Below are positions 18,280-27,682 of a DNA stretch of 64,000 nucleotides, in pieces. Below the pieces are notes generated by a model. It saw only the letters and a program-made list of their open reading frames with translations. It was not told the origin of the DNA and made no database searches. Location: positions 62,001-126,000 of the forward strand of contig NZ_CAKMTD010000004.1 in assembly GCF_928391935.1 (NCBI RefSeq), in the 5' to 3' direction. The position numbers and the translations under genes are program-made. The stretch's first letter is position 1, and every line of letters begins with the position of its first letter. Origin of the DNA: Rothia nasimurium (GTDB taxonomy: Bacteria > Actinomycetota > Actinomycetes > Actinomycetales > Micrococcaceae).

Positions 18280-18291
18280 TACTCTAGAAGT
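18280..18291 (+). promoter_or_regulatory. Probable -10 box for a leaderless transcript
   Basis: TACTCT at 18280-18285 ends 6 nt before the ATG at 18292, placing the expected transcription start on the ATG itself. No Shine-Dalgarno is present. Leaderless mRNAs are common in actinobacteria. Confidence 0.5.
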
Positions 18292-19095
18292 ATGTCTGAA
18301 ACTGTTGATTCCTACGAAGGCCAGGTACCCCCTGAGGTGTACCGTCGTCGCCGCATCGTCGCCCTGCTCGCCCTGGTTATCGTCCTGCTCGTCATCATCG
18401 GTCTTATCCGTATGATCGTCGGTGGCGGCAATAATTCAAACCAGGCAAGTAGCACCGCCACCAGCACTACCACCAGTGCTGAGCCCTTCAGCGATTTCAG
18501 CGAACGAGCCACCGAATCAGCAAAGCCCTCAGAAAGCGCTGACCCCAGCGCATCAGCAGACGCTAGCGAAACCGCCTCCGCTGAACCCACTGAATCAGCT
18601 GAAGCGACCCCCACCGAAACAGCTGAGGCATCACCTAGCCAGACCCCTGAAGCGACTCCCAGCGAAACCCCTGAGGCAACCCCCACCCCCAGCGAAACCC
18701 CGGCAACCGTAGCAGCCTGCTCAGCCGCTGACATCAAGGTGAACCTCACTGCAGACGCCGCCTCCTACGCTGCAGGTCAGCTACCTGCCCTGGCCGTGAC
18801 CGTCACCAACGCAGGTAACAACCCCTGCACCGTCACCGGCGGCCTCAACAATGTTGACATCAACATCACCTCCGGCCCCGCCCAGGTATACAACTACGCC
18901 CAGTGCCACGCGGTAGCAGGCCAGGACGCAGAGCTGGCTGTTGGTGTTGCAAACACTACGTCCATCACCTGGGACCGCACCATGAACGTTCTTGGTTGCG
19001 GTACTACCAAGACCATTCCCGCAGGCCATTTCTGGGCAACTGCCACCGTCAACGGTGTCTCCTCCCAGCCTGTACGCCTCATCGTTAACGGCTAA
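18292..19095 (+). CDS. Membrane-anchored surface protein with Ser/Thr/Glu-rich stalk
   Basis: A 267-residue protein with a short cytoplasmic N-terminus ending in RRRR, one transmembrane helix (about 22-43) and then a low-complexity stalk rich in Ser, Thr, Glu, Ala and Pro (about 50-140). A globular C-terminal domain of about 120 residues has beta-strand character (LPALAVTVTNAGNNPCTV) and paired cysteines, resembling DUF4232 or Ig-like domains. Likely type II membrane topology with the domain outside the cell. ATG 18292 is preferred over an in-frame start at 18220 because of the -10 box just before it. Function unknown. Confidence 0.7.
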   Translation: MSETVDSYEGQVPPEVYRRRRIVALLALVIVLLVIIGLIRMIVGGGNNSNQASSTATSTTTSAEPFSDFSERATESAKPSESADPSASADASETASAEPTESAEATPTETAEASPSQTPEATPSETPEATPTPSETPATVAACSAADIKVNLTADAASYAAGQLPALAVTVTNAGNNPCTVTGGLNNVDINITSGPAQVYNYAQCHAVAGQDAELAVGVANTTSITWDRTMNVLGCGTTKTIPAGHFWATATVNGVSSQPVRLIVNG

Positions 19096-19115
19096 TCACC
19101 CCAGCCAGATGACAT

Positions 19116-19165
19116 AAAGCCCCGGTTTCGGCGAACCACCCCAGTTCACCGAAGCCGGGGTTTTC
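19116..19165 (+). terminator. Terminator after the surface-protein gene
   Basis: A long imperfect stem (aagccccggtttcggcgaac with its near complement) closing a cacccca loop, followed by tttt. Confidence 0.8.
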
Positions 19166-19174
19166 TGCACTAAA

Positions 19175-20250
19175 ATGAGGAGGGTGCACAAGGTCTATAG
19201 TGAATCCCTGCTGAAAACCCTCGCCCAGATTGCTCCCGGAACTGAACTCCGCGAAGGCCTCGAAAGGATCCTCCGCGGGCGAACCGGTGCCCTCATCGTC
19301 CTTGGTAGCGATAGGGTTGTTACCCAAATGTCCTCTGGCGGATTCGCTATCAATACCGAGTTCTCAGCTACCCGCGTCCGGGAGCTGGCAAAATGGACGG
19401 CGCCATTGTCTGCGACAAGGACGCTTCTACCCTGCTGGCTGCGGGAGTTCAGCTCCTGCCTGACCCCAGCATCGAAACCAATGAATCCGGCACCCGCCAC
19501 CGCACCGCTGAGCGCGTCGCTAAGCAAACCGGTTTCCCCGTGATTGCGGTGAGTGCGTCCATGTCCCTCATCTCGGTCTACACCGAAGGTATCCGTCACA
19601 CCGTCGAGGACACCCAATCTCTCATGGGACGCGCTAACCAGGCTATTCGCACGCTTGATAGCTATACTGAACGCCTCGAACAGGTACTGCAGCAGCTTTC
19701 GTCCCTCGAAATTGAAGCTAGCGCCACCCTCCGTGATGTTGCCGCCACCCTCCAGCGGATGGAGATGGTCCGCCGTATCACTGTTGAGGCTGGCCACTAT
19801 GTGGTTGAGCTGGGTGACATCGGCCGTCTGGTGGCCCTCCAGCTTGAAGAATTGACGACCCACAACCTTCCTCAAAGCTGGGTTGTGCTCCGGGATTACC
19901 TCCCGCGAGACACATCACCCGAGCAGCTTCAGAACTATGTCACCGCCCTGGAGGCCCTTGACGACAAGGACATTGTCGATCTCACCACCATTGCCCGTAC
20001 CAGTGGCCTGGGCGAAGATCTTGAAGCCCACCTCCACCCCCACGGCCACCGGCTCCTGGCTGGCATCAAATCTATGCCGGGGGCGGTCGCTGACCGTCTG
20101 GTTGATAATTTTGATGGCCTTCAATCCCTCATGGCGGCCAGCCTCGATGACCTCCGGGCCGTGGACGGTATCGGTGAGCAACGAGCCCGTGTTATCCGTG
20201 AATCCCTGTCCCGCATGGCTGAGAGTTCCCTGCTAGAGAGATTTATGTAA
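19175..20250 (+). pseudogene. disA: DNA integrity scanning diadenylate cyclase DisA, frameshifted as read
   Basis: DisA makes cyclic di-AMP from two ATP and scans DNA for damage. The reading starts at 19175 and matches the DAC domain as far as ...FSATRVRELAK. The frame then breaks at ggcaaaatgg (about 19387-19396) and the rest of DisA continues in the -1 frame from ATG 19393 (MDGAIV, with the DGA and RHR catalytic motifs, linker helices and C-terminal HhH repeats). One base appears missing at an A-run. A -1 slip of tRNA-Lys on AAAA would exactly restore ...ELAKMDGAIV. Explanations are a sequencing error (most likely), a real mutation, or recoding. As read, upstream translation stops at about 19543. 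It lies upstream of radA in a repair block. Confidence 0.85.
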
Positions 20251-20291
20251 TCAGCCCTTAAAGTGTCAGCCAGGGGCCCTAAGCTGGGTGT

Positions 20292-21698
20292 ATGGCTACC
20301 CGAAAAACCTCTAAGTCTCGATCTGCTAACGCCTACCGCTGCACCGAGTGCGGCTGGACGACCGCCAAATGGGTGGGGCGCTGCGGAGAGTGCCAGTCCT
20401 GGGGCACCGTTGAAGAAGCCGTCGGCCCCGTAGCTGCTAAAACCACTGTGGCCTCAAGCGTCCAGAACCCGGCCCTGCCTATCAGCGCCGTTGATTCTAC
20501 CGTCGCCCAGTACCTTTCCACCTGTAACCCTGAGTTCGACCGGGTTCTGGGTGGGGGGCTTGTGCCCGGGGCTGTAATCCTGATGGCGGGGGAGCCGGGC
20601 GTCGGCAAGTCCACCCTGCTCCTTGATGTGGCGGCTACTTTTGCTCGGGGTCAGTCGACGGGCAAACCCCACAACGTCCTTTATGTGACGGGTGAAGAAT
20701 CTGCCGCCCAGGTTAAGCTTCGTGCAGACCGTATCGGGGCCCTGGCAGATACCCTCTACCTGACCAGCGAAACCGATCTCGGTACTGCCCTGGCCCATAT
20801 TGAGCAGGTCAACCCCGACCTCCTGATTGTGGACTCGGTGCAGACCCTGGCCTCATCTGAGGTTGAGGGGAGCGCAGGTGGCGTCACCCAGGTGCGGGAG
20901 GTTGCCGCCTCAATCATTGCGGCAGCTAAGAGCCGTAACATGTGTACCCTGCTGGTGGGCCATGTGACCAAGGAGGGTACTATTGCTGGGCCGCGCCTGC
21001 TAGAGCACCTGGTTGATGTCGTCTGCCAGTTTGAGGGTGATAAGCACACCCCGATCCGCATGTTGCGGGCCGTCAAAAACCGTTTTGGCCCCACGGACGA
21101 GGTGGGCTGTTTTGATATGCACGAGGACGGTATCGCCCCCGTCACCGACCCCTCCGGCCTCTTTGTCTCCCGCACCCCGCACCCGGTGGCAGGTACCTGC
21201 GTCACCGTGACCATGGAGGGACGCCGCCCCCTCCTAGCTGAGGTGCAGGCCCTGCTTGATACTAGCGCCACCCCGCAGCCGCGCCGGGCCACTAGCGGCC
21301 TCGACTCCGCCCGTATCTCTATGCTCCTGGCTGTGCTTCAGAAGCGGGCCGGGTTCAACGTCGGCAAACTGGACTGCTATATTTCCACCGTGGGCGGGGC
21401 TAAGATTTCTGAGCCGTCTGCTGACCTCGCCTGCGTCATTGCCCTGGCCTCTGCCGCCCAAGACAAGCCCCTGCCCCGTAAGCTGGCGGTCTTTGGCGAG
21501 GTCGGTCTTGCCGGTGAGGTCCGAGCCGTGCCTGGAATCCGTCAGCGCATCGCTGAGGTCGGGCGGCTGGGCTTTACCCATGTGATTGTGCCTGCTTCAC
21601 CTGCCGGTGTGGGCGAGGTGCCCGCCGGAGTGTCCGTGCGCGAGGTCGCCTCCCTGGGCGAGGCCCTCTCCCTGCTCTTCCCCGGGGCTGGGGCCTAG
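20292..21698 (+). CDS. radA: DNA repair protein RadA
   Basis: RecA-related branch-migration ATPase acting in recombination and repair. An N-terminal C4 zinc finger (C17, C20, C31, C34), Walker A GEPGVGKST at 100-108, the RadA hallmark KNRFG at 262-266, and a C-terminal Lon-like domain ending near residue 460. The 468 residues are normal. It lies 41 nt after disA; a weak site precedes the ATG. The stop overlaps the convergent FUSC gene by 4 nt. Confidence 0.95.
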   Translation: MATRKTSKSRSANAYRCTECGWTTAKWVGRCGECQSWGTVEEAVGPVAAKTTVASSVQNPALPISAVDSTVAQYLSTCNPEFDRVLGGGLVPGAVILMAGEPGVGKSTLLLDVAATFARGQSTGKPHNVLYVTGEESAAQVKLRADRIGALADTLYLTSETDLGTALAHIEQVNPDLLIVDSVQTLASSEVEGSAGGVTQVREVAASIIAAAKSRNMCTLLVGHVTKEGTIAGPRLLEHLVDVVCQFEGDKHTPIRMLRAVKNRFGPTDEVGCFDMHEDGIAPVTDPSGLFVSRTPHPVAGTCVTVTMEGRRPLLAEVQALLDTSATPQPRRATSGLDSARISMLLAVLQKRAGFNVGKLDCYISTVGGAKISEPSADLACVIALASAAQDKPLPRKLAVFGEVGLAGEVRAVPGIRQRIAEVGRLGFTHVIVPASPAGVGEVPAGVSVREVASLGEALSLLFPGAGA

Positions 21699-23173
21699 TT
21701 ACTGGTTTCGTCCTCGCTCATTCGGCGCTCAATCACCTGCAGCTGCTGGGTGTTGAGGACCTGCTGCTTCTCGGCGCGGGCCACCACCTCCTGCTGGCTG
21801 GTCGTCGGCGGGGCGGGCGGGGCCTGCACCGCAGGGAAACTGCGGGGGTCGCGCACCGAGGCATCCTTCATGACCTGGATACTGACGCTCGGGGCCCGGT
21901 CCTTGGCCCTCAGCACCGTGGTGAGCTTACGGGTATCGTCCCGTAGCTTTTGTTCCTGGGCGGACGCAGGCGTCCCCGCCTCGTCCTGGACGGGGAGCAT
22001 GCTGGTTGATGGGGCGTGCTCCGTCAGCGAATCGCCGAGGGGGACGAGCATGTCCACAGCCTCATCGTGGGTCAGGCCGGAGGCCTCCAGCAGGTCTACC
22101 ACCAGGGGCCTCATCATCAGGACCAGGGCTTCGGCCTCCAAGGACCGTACTCCCATCAGGTGGGGCTCCAGGCCCCCAGCCAGGCGGGCCAAATTGCGTC
22201 GGGCCCGCACCATTGACGCCTTCCGCTCCTCAGCCTCAGACGACGACATACCCTCACCCAAGAGTGCAATGGCGTCCCCCATGCCCCGAAGAGCCTCCGC
22301 TATTGAGGTGATAGCCTCCTGCGAAATCTGCACGTTCGCAACGGTGGAAGCCAAGCGTCGGTTAAGAACCCGGGTATTACGTATCGCGTAATCAATCTTG
22401 TGCAGGACGCGGCTGTACCGCTCCAGCTCCCCCTTGTAGGAGCGGCCCGTCCAGGCAAGCTGGGCCAAGCCTTTCGCGGTAATAATGCCTTTCTCGCAGG
22501 TGTCATAGAGGGGCTGTAGACGGCGGGCTGACGACAGGGCATGCCAGGCCTCAGTGCTGTCATAATGCTCCATGGCCATCGAAGCATCACGGAAGACCTG
22601 GGCAAAAGCCCCCATCATCTTCTGGGCATTCTTACGGGGGGTGAGACGCGGATCCTTGGGGAAGAGGAACATCAGCAAGAAAGCGCAGAGCCCGCCGACG
22701 ATACCGTCCAGGCTTCGGGCAAAAGGCCCGTCAACATTCGGCGGGAGCAAGACCACCAGGCAGGACTGCAGACCCATCTGAATCGTGAAAATAATACCGT
22801 TATCCAAAAAACGGGCCAGCATAATAGACAGGAACATCACAAGCCCTGCCTGCCAGATGCCCCGACCCAGGGCCAGCATCATCATGTCGCCCATCAAGAT
22901 ACCCAGGGTCACACCAAACGACACCTCTAGGATGCGGCGGGCATGGGTAGCGCCGGTGATGTAACCCAGAGAAACAATGGCAGCGGTTGCCGCAAAAATT
23001 GGTTCGGTATGCCCCAGTACCTTCTCCGCAAAAAGATAGGCCCCGATACCCGAGACCACAATCTGAAGAGACTGGAAAAAGCCGTCCTTCATACGCTGCC
23101 AACCCTGCTGGCCCCGCTCCGCTGCCTGTACCTTAAGCCGATCTACCTGCTGCTTAAAACTCATGCCTCCCAT
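21695..23173 (-). CDS. FUSC/aromatic acid exporter-like membrane protein
   Basis: A 492-residue protein with an N-terminal membrane domain of about six helices between residues 30 and 170. The segment LQIVVSGIGAYLFAEKVLGH followed by ITGATHARRILEVSFGVTLGI is typical of FUSC-type exporters. A long helical cytoplasmic domain (about 180-370) and a disordered, coiled C-terminal tail follow. Family members are thought to export aromatic acids or other toxic organic anions; the substrate here is unknown. MGGM gives two possible starts (23173 or 23164), neither with a well-spaced ribosome site; a TAGAAT just before the start could mean a leaderless mRNA. Divergent from pstS. Confidence 0.7.
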   Translation of the reverse strand: MGGMSFKQQVDRLKVQAAERGQQGWQRMKDGFFQSLQIVVSGIGAYLFAEKVLGHTEPIFAATAAIVSLGYITGATHARRILEVSFGVTLGILMGDMMMLALGRGIWQAGLVMFLSIMLARFLDNGIIFTIQMGLQSCLVVLLPPNVDGPFARSLDGIVGGLCAFLLMFLFPKDPRLTPRKNAQKMMGAFAQVFRDASMAMEHYDSTEAWHALSSARRLQPLYDTCEKGIITAKGLAQLAWTGRSYKGELERYSRVLHKIDYAIRNTRVLNRRLASTVANVQISQEAITSIAEALRGMGDAIALLGEGMSSSEAEERKASMVRARRNLARLAGGLEPHLMGVRSLEAEALVLMMRPLVVDLLEASGLTHDEAVDMLVPLGDSLTEHAPSTSMLPVQDEAGTPASAQEQKLRDDTRKLTTVLRAKDRAPSVSIQVMKDASVRDPRSFPAVQAPPAPPTTSQQEVVARAEKQQVLNTQQLQVIERRMSEDETSN

Positions 23174-23221
23174 TCTAAACCTGTAGCCAAACCCCGATCG
23201 TCGGCGTCCTTAACCCTAACT

Positions 23222-23254
23222 GTGCGCCCCCTGTTCACCCACCGTTCACCCCCT
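23222..23254 (+). promoter_or_regulatory. PHO-box-like direct repeats upstream of pstS
   Basis: GTTCACC units start at 23233 and 23244, exactly 11 nt apart, with a weaker gtgcgcc unit 11 nt earlier (23222). This matches the GTTCACC-N4 repeat architecture bound by PhoP in Streptomyces. A further gttcac lies at 23333. The site is about 130-160 nt before the pstS start, and also within reach of the divergent FUSC gene. Confidence 0.7.
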
Positions 23255-23381
23255 GCTAGCCCACCTGCTACCTAACGCCCCTAAAGTCGAACACGTTAGA
23301 CACCGTTCCCTTCCTACTCACCGTCTCACACAGTTCACATACGAGACAGGGTAGGGCACACAAACTCAAAGGAATACACCT

Positions 23382-24491
23382 GTGAAGGCTAAGTCACTTG
23401 CTCGTTGGGGCTCACTTGCAGCTGTAGGCGCACTCGCATTCACCGCTTGCGGTTCAGACAACGCAACCGGCACCGCCACTTCCTCAGATGCCGGCTCCAG
23501 CGCAGCTTCCCTGCCCAGCGCACCCCTCACCGGCGTTGGTGCCTCATCCCAGCAGGCCGCTATCACCGCCTGGGAAACCGGTTTCGCTAACCTGGGCGGC
23601 ACCGTCCAGTACTCACCCGACGGCTCCGGCGCAGGCCGCGAAGCCCTGCTTGCTGGCGGCGCCAAGTTCGCCGGTTCAGACCGCGCCCTCAAGGCAGAGG
23701 AATGGGAACAGTCCAAGGAAGTCTGCGGCACCGGTGGCGCCATCAACATCCCCGTCTACATCTCCCCCGTAGCGGTCGCCTTCAACCTGCCCGGCGTCTC
23801 ATCACTGAACCTGGACGCCGAAACCATCGCCAAGATTTTCAAGGGTGACATCACCACCTGGAACGACGCCGCCATCGCCTCCCAGAACGAAGGCGTCACC
23901 CTGCCCGACACCAAGATCACCGTCGTCCACCGCTCCGACGACTCCGGCACCACCCAGAACTTCACCGAATACCTGGAAGCTGCCTCCAACGGCGCCTGGG
24001 ACGTCGAAGCAGACGGCAACTGGCCCTCCCAGTACGCCGCTGAGTCCAACAAGGGCACCTCCGGCGTCGTCTCCACCACCTCATCCACTGAAGGCGCCAT
24101 CACCTACGCTGACGCCTCCGCCATCGGCGACCTGGGCAAGGTCAACGTCAAGGTCGGCGACGCCTACGTCGAACTCTCCCCCGAAGCCGCAGCCAAGACC
24201 GTTGAAGTCTCAGAGCGTGTCGGCGGCATGAACGAAAACGACATGGCCATCAAGGTCAACCGCACCCCTGAAGACTCCACCGCCTACCCCGTCGTCCTAG
24301 TCTCCTACCACATCGTCTGCTCCGGCTACTCCTCAGAAGACGACGTCACCCTGGTCAAGGCCTACGAGAACTATGTTGTCTCAGAACAGGGCCAGAAGGA
24401 CGCCGCCGCAGCTGCCCACTCAGCCCCCCTGACCAGCGCCCTCACCGCTGACGCCCAGAAGGCAATCGAATCCATCACCGTTACCCAGTAA
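23382..24491 (+). CDS. pstS: Phosphate ABC transporter substrate-binding lipoprotein PstS
   Basis: High-affinity phosphate receptor on the outer face of the membrane. The N-terminus is a lipoprotein signal with a lipobox-like FTAC, putting the lipidated Cys at residue 23. The Gly/Ser phosphate-binding loops are visible: LTGVGASSQQ near 49-58, DGSGAGREAL near 81-90 and the RSDDSGTTQNF segment near 184-194. GTG start with AAAGGAA upstream. First gene of pstSCAB, with PHO-box repeats upstream and a strong hairpin before pstC. The 369 residues are usual. Confidence 0.95.
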   Translation: MKAKSLARWGSLAAVGALAFTACGSDNATGTATSSDAGSSAASLPSAPLTGVGASSQQAAITAWETGFANLGGTVQYSPDGSGAGREALLAGGAKFAGSDRALKAEEWEQSKEVCGTGGAINIPVYISPVAVAFNLPGVSSLNLDAETIAKIFKGDITTWNDAAIASQNEGVTLPDTKITVVHRSDDSGTTQNFTEYLEAASNGAWDVEADGNWPSQYAAESNKGTSGVVSTTSSTEGAITYADASAIGDLGKVNVKVGDAYVELSPEAAAKTVEVSERVGGMNENDMAIKVNRTPEDSTAYPVVLVSYHIVCSGYSSEDDVTLVKAYENYVVSEQGQKDAAAAAHSAPLTSALTADAQKAIESITVTQ

Positions 24492-24504
24492 CACTCGCTC
24501 ACAC

Positions 24505-24541
24505 CCACGGTGCAACCGGGCCCACCCCGGTTGCACCGTGG
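24505..24541 (+). promoter_or_regulatory. Intercistronic hairpin between pstS and pstC
   Basis: A near-perfect 16-bp stem (ccacggtgcaaccggg with its complement) and a 4-5-nt loop, 13 nt after the pstS stop and 34 nt before the pstC start. There is no T-run, so it probably protects pstS mRNA or partially attenuates, giving more receptor than permease. The role is inferred from other transporter operons. Confidence 0.7.
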
Positions 24542-24575
24542 TGAGCAACCACGACAAAGGTACCAACACATTCCC

Positions 24576-25544
24576 ATGTCAGCATCAGCAGTATCGCAAG
24601 CGACCGCCAGCAGCGACCGCGTGAAAACCAAAGACCTCCCTGACGTCGGCAACCCCGCAGCAGACAAAATCTTCTCCGGAATCTCCCTCGGCGCTGGCGT
24701 TATCATCCTGGTCGTCCTCGCGGCCGTCGCCATCTTCTTGGTCGCCCAGGCTATGCCGGTCTTCACCGCCGACCCCGCCGACCTCACCAGCGGCAGCTTC
24801 GTCCAGTACATCATCCCGCTGACCATCGGCACCCTCATCGCCGCAGCCATCGCCCTCCTGCTGGCAACCCCCATCGGAATCGGCGTAGCCCTCTTCATCT
24901 CCCACTACGCCCCCCGCAAACTAGCCAAGGGAATCGGCTACGTGATTGACCTGCTGGCAGCCATCCCCTCCGTTATCTTCGGAGCCTGGGGCGCCTCCGT
25001 CCTCGCCCCCAAAATCGTGCCCTTCTACGACTGGCTGGCCACCTACCTAGGCTTCCTCCCCATCTTCGAGGGCCCCGCCTCCCAGACCGGCAAAACTATC
25101 CTGACTGCGGGCATCGTCCTGGGCATTATGATCTTGCCGATCATCACCTCCATGTGCCGCGAAATCTTCATCCAGACCCCGGTCCTGCAGCAAGAGGCGG
25201 CCCTGGGCCTGGGCGCCACCCGCTGGGAGATGATTCGCATGACGGTCTTCCCCTTCGCCCGCACCGGCATTATCTCTTCCGTCATGCTGGCCCTGGGCCG
25301 AGCCCTTGGCGAAACCATGGCAGTGACTCTCGTCCTGGCCTCGGGCCCGCTGACCGCTTCCCTCATCACCTCCGGCAACCAAACCTTCGCCTCTGAAATC
25401 GCCCTCAACTTCCCCGAAGCCTACGGAATCCGCATGTCAGAGCTTATCGCCGCAGGCCTGGTGCTCTTCGTCATCACCCTCATCGTCAACGTCCTGGCCC
25501 GTATGATCGTGGCCCGCTACAAGGACTTCTCAGGAGCTAACTAA
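24576..25544 (+). CDS. pstC: Phosphate ABC transporter permease PstC
   Basis: One of two membrane subunits of the Pst phosphate importer. About six transmembrane helices start near residue 40, and the binding-protein-dependent permease loop EAALGLGATRWEMIR lies near 207-221. ATG 24576 is chosen: an in-frame GTG at 24510 would place codons in the preceding hairpin. The protein is 322 residues. The stop overlaps pstA by one base (TAATG), giving tight translational coupling. Confidence 0.93.
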   Translation: MSASAVSQATASSDRVKTKDLPDVGNPAADKIFSGISLGAGVIILVVLAAVAIFLVAQAMPVFTADPADLTSGSFVQYIIPLTIGTLIAAAIALLLATPIGIGVALFISHYAPRKLAKGIGYVIDLLAAIPSVIFGAWGASVLAPKIVPFYDWLATYLGFLPIFEGPASQTGKTILTAGIVLGIMILPIITSMCREIFIQTPVLQQEAALGLGATRWEMIRMTVFPFARTGIISSVMLALGRALGETMAVTLVLASGPLTASLITSGNQTFASEIALNFPEAYGIRMSELIAAGLVLFVITLIVNVLARMIVARYKDFSGAN

Positions 25545-26641
25545 TGTCTGTAGCTACCACCTCATCCCGCTTCGCCAGCCGCCAGGCCCCCCGCTGGCTC
25601 CCCTACGCCATCGGTGCAGGAGCCATCATCCTCGGCGCAGCCGCCAGCTCCCTCATCGGCTTCTCTATCGCCACCTTCGTCCTCTTCAGCGGACTCATCT
25701 TCGTCATTGCAGGCCCCCTTGTCGTAGGCAGCTACGAGGGCCGACGCAAGGGGCAGGACGCCTTCGCCCGCTACCTGGTCTACGGCACCTTCCTGGTAGC
25801 CCTCATCCCCCTCGTCTCGGTACTCTACACAGTGCTGGTCAAGGGTGTTCCCGGCCTTTCGGGAAACTTCCTCATGACCTCCATGAAGGGCGTTACCGGC
25901 GTCCACGACAACGCTGCGGCAGCCGGTGAAGGAGCCGTCCTCGGCGGTATCTACCACGCCATCATCGGCACCCTCGAAATCACCCTGCTCGCCACCTTCA
26001 TCTCGGTCCCCATCGGCCTCCTCACCGCCATCTACCTCGTGGAATACGGCCAAGGCAAGTGGCTCTCCAAGGCCATCACCTTCTTCGTGGACGTCATGAC
26101 CGGCATCCCCTCCATCGTGGCGGGTCTCTTCGCAGCCTCCTTCTTCGCCCTGGTATCGGGCAACCCCATGAACCGCATGGGCCTGGTCGCGGCCGTCGCC
26201 CTGTCCGTCCTCATGATCCCCACCGTGGTGCGTAACGCCGAAGAAATGCTGCGTATCGTGCCCAACGAACTGCGCGAAGCCTCCTACGCCCTGGGCGTCC
26301 GTAAGTGGCGTACCATCATGAAGGTCGTTATCCCCACCGCTATCTCAGGCATCGCATCGGGCGTGACCCTGGCTATCGCCCGCGTCATCGGCGAAACCGC
26401 CCCCATCCTGGTCACTGCCGGCTTCGTTACCTCCATCAACTGGAGCGCCTTCAGCGGCTGGATGGCAACCCTGCCCACCTACATCTACTACCAGATCATG
26501 ACGCCCACCAGCCCCACCGCTGCCACCGTCTCAGAGACCCGCGCCTGGGCCGCTGCCCTGATCCTGATCATCATCGTGATGATCCTCAACCTCATCGCCC
26601 GAGCCATCGCCAAGATCTTCGCCCCCAAGACCGGACGCTAA
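25544..26641 (+). CDS. pstA: Phosphate ABC transporter permease PstA
   Basis: Second membrane subunit of the Pst importer, 365 residues. Two extra N-terminal hydrophobic segments (about 20-60 and 78-100) precede the permease core. The EAA-type loop is [18 protein letters not shown] (about 241-258). It overlaps pstC by one base and is followed 74 nt later by pstB. The N-terminal extension is common in actinobacterial PstA proteins. Confidence 0.93.
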   Translation: MSVATTSSRFASRQAPRWLPYAIGAGAIILGAAASSLIGFSIATFVLFSGLIFVIAGPLVVGSYEGRRKGQDAFARYLVYGTFLVALIPLVSVLYTVLVKGVPGLSGNFLMTSMKGVTGVHDNAAAAGEGAVLGGIYHAIIGTLEITLLATFISVPIGLLTAIYLVEYGQGKWLSKAITFFVDVMTGIPSIVAGLFAASFFALVSGNPMNRMGLVAAVALSVLMIPTVVRNAEEMLRIVPNELREASYALGVRKWRTIMKVVIPTAISGIASGVTLAIARVIGETAPILVTAGFVTSINWSAFSGWMATLPTYIYYQIMTPTSPTAATVSETRAWAAALILIIIVMILNLIARAIAKIFAPKTGR

Positions 26642-26715
26642 GGACGGCCCCCGCACCCGCCCTACACGCTCCCGTCCGACCGAGCACCACACTTTGTAAG
26701 AAAGAAACAAACCCC

Positions 26716-27495
26716 ATGTCAAAGCGCATCGATGTAGAAAACCTCAACGTCTACTACGGCGACTTCCTCGCCGTCGAAGACGTCAACATGGAAATCGAAC
26801 CCCGCACCGTCACCGCCTTCATCGGCCCCTCAGGCTGCGGCAAATCCACCTTCCTCCGCACCCTCAACCGCATGCACGAGGTCATCCCCGGCGCCCGCGT
26901 CGAAGGTAAGGTCCTACTCGACGGCGATAACCTCTACGGCAAGGGCGTTGACCCCGTGGTCGTCCGCTCCCAGGTCGGTATGGTCTTCCAGCGCCCCAAC
27001 CCCTTCCCCACTATGTCCATCCGCGAGAACGTGCTGGCGGGCGTCAAGCTCAACAACCGCAAGATCTCCAAGACCGACGCAGACGAGCTGGTCGAATCCT
27101 CCCTGCGCGGCGCCAACCTCTGGAACGAAGTCAAAGACCGCCTCGACAAGCCCGGCTCCGGCCTCTCCGGCGGCCAGCAACAGCGCCTCTGCATCGCCCG
27201 CTCCATCGCCGTCAAGCCCGACGTCATCCTCATGGACGAGCCCTGCTCCGCCCTCGACCCCATCTCAACCCTGGCCGTCGAAGACCTCATCAACGAGCTC
27301 AAAGAAAACTTCACCGTCGTCATCGTGACCCACAATATGCAGCAGGCAGCCCGCGTCTCAGACAAAACCGCCTTCTTCAACATCGCAGGCACCGGCAAGC
27401 CCGGCAAACTCATCGAGTACGCCCCCACCCAGGAAATCTTCAACAACCCCAGCCAGAAGGCCACCGAAGACTACGTCTCAGGCCGCTTCGGCTAA
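26716..27495 (+). CDS. pstB: Phosphate ABC transporter ATP-binding protein PstB
   Basis: ATPase of the Pst importer. Walker A GPSGCGKS is at residues 37-44, the Q-loop Gln at 92, the ABC signature LSGGQ at 150-154 and Walker B MDEP at 173-176, followed by the H-loop in VTHNMQQ. The 259 residues are the standard PstB length. ATG 26716 starts the family N-terminus; the reading frame is open further upstream but that stretch lies over pstA. No phoU follows; the operon ends in a series of hairpins. Confidence 0.95.
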   Translation: MSKRIDVENLNVYYGDFLAVEDVNMEIEPRTVTAFIGPSGCGKSTFLRTLNRMHEVIPGARVEGKVLLDGDNLYGKGVDPVVVRSQVGMVFQRPNPFPTMSIRENVLAGVKLNNRKISKTDADELVESSLRGANLWNEVKDRLDKPGSGLSGGQQQRLCIARSIAVKPDVILMDEPCSALDPISTLAVEDLINELKENFTVVIVTHNMQQAARVSDKTAFFNIAGTGKPGKLIEYAPTQEIFNNPSQKATEDYVSGRFG

Positions 27496-27559
27496 ACCCA
27501 GCCTTCTGGCCCCGGCCCCCAGCCATCTTCCCCACCGCCCGACGAGGCCCCACCTACCT

Positions 27560-27589
27560 CCCCTTGCCGATAAGCTGACCGGCAAGGGG
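27560..27589 (+). promoter_or_regulatory. Stem-loop downstream of pstB
   Basis: A perfect 10-bp stem (ccccttgccg / cggcaagggg) with a 10-nt loop and no T-run. Its 3' arm contains aagggg, a Shine-Dalgarno-like stretch just before the ATG of a 28-codon frame at 27596. Confidence 0.55.
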
Positions 27590-27595
27590 AACACC

Positions 27596-27682
27596 ATGGG
27601 AAGGTGTGTGCCAGCGGAGCCCCCTGCTGAAGCTGACGCAGCAGAAGCTCCCGGCACAAAAAACCTGCCCTCCCGGTTATAA
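27596..27682 (+). CDS. Possible 28-residue small protein
   Basis: ATG 27596 has AAGGGGAA about 6 nt upstream and opens a short frame rich in Ala, Glu and Pro (start MGRCVPAEPPAEAD) that ends with TAA inside the loop of the next terminator. The ribosome site lies in the 3' arm of the preceding hairpin, so it could be occluded. It could equally be a by-product of the stacked hairpins. No family resemblance seen. Confidence 0.2.
   Translation: MGRCVPAEPPAEADAAEAPGTKNLPSRL
27607..27658. repeat. Nested stem-loop downstream of pstB
   Basis: Three consecutive complementary blocks (tgtgcc/ggcaca, ggagc/gctcc, ctgctg/cagcag) form an interrupted hairpin between the 27560 hairpin and the bidirectional terminator. 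Confidence 0.45.
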
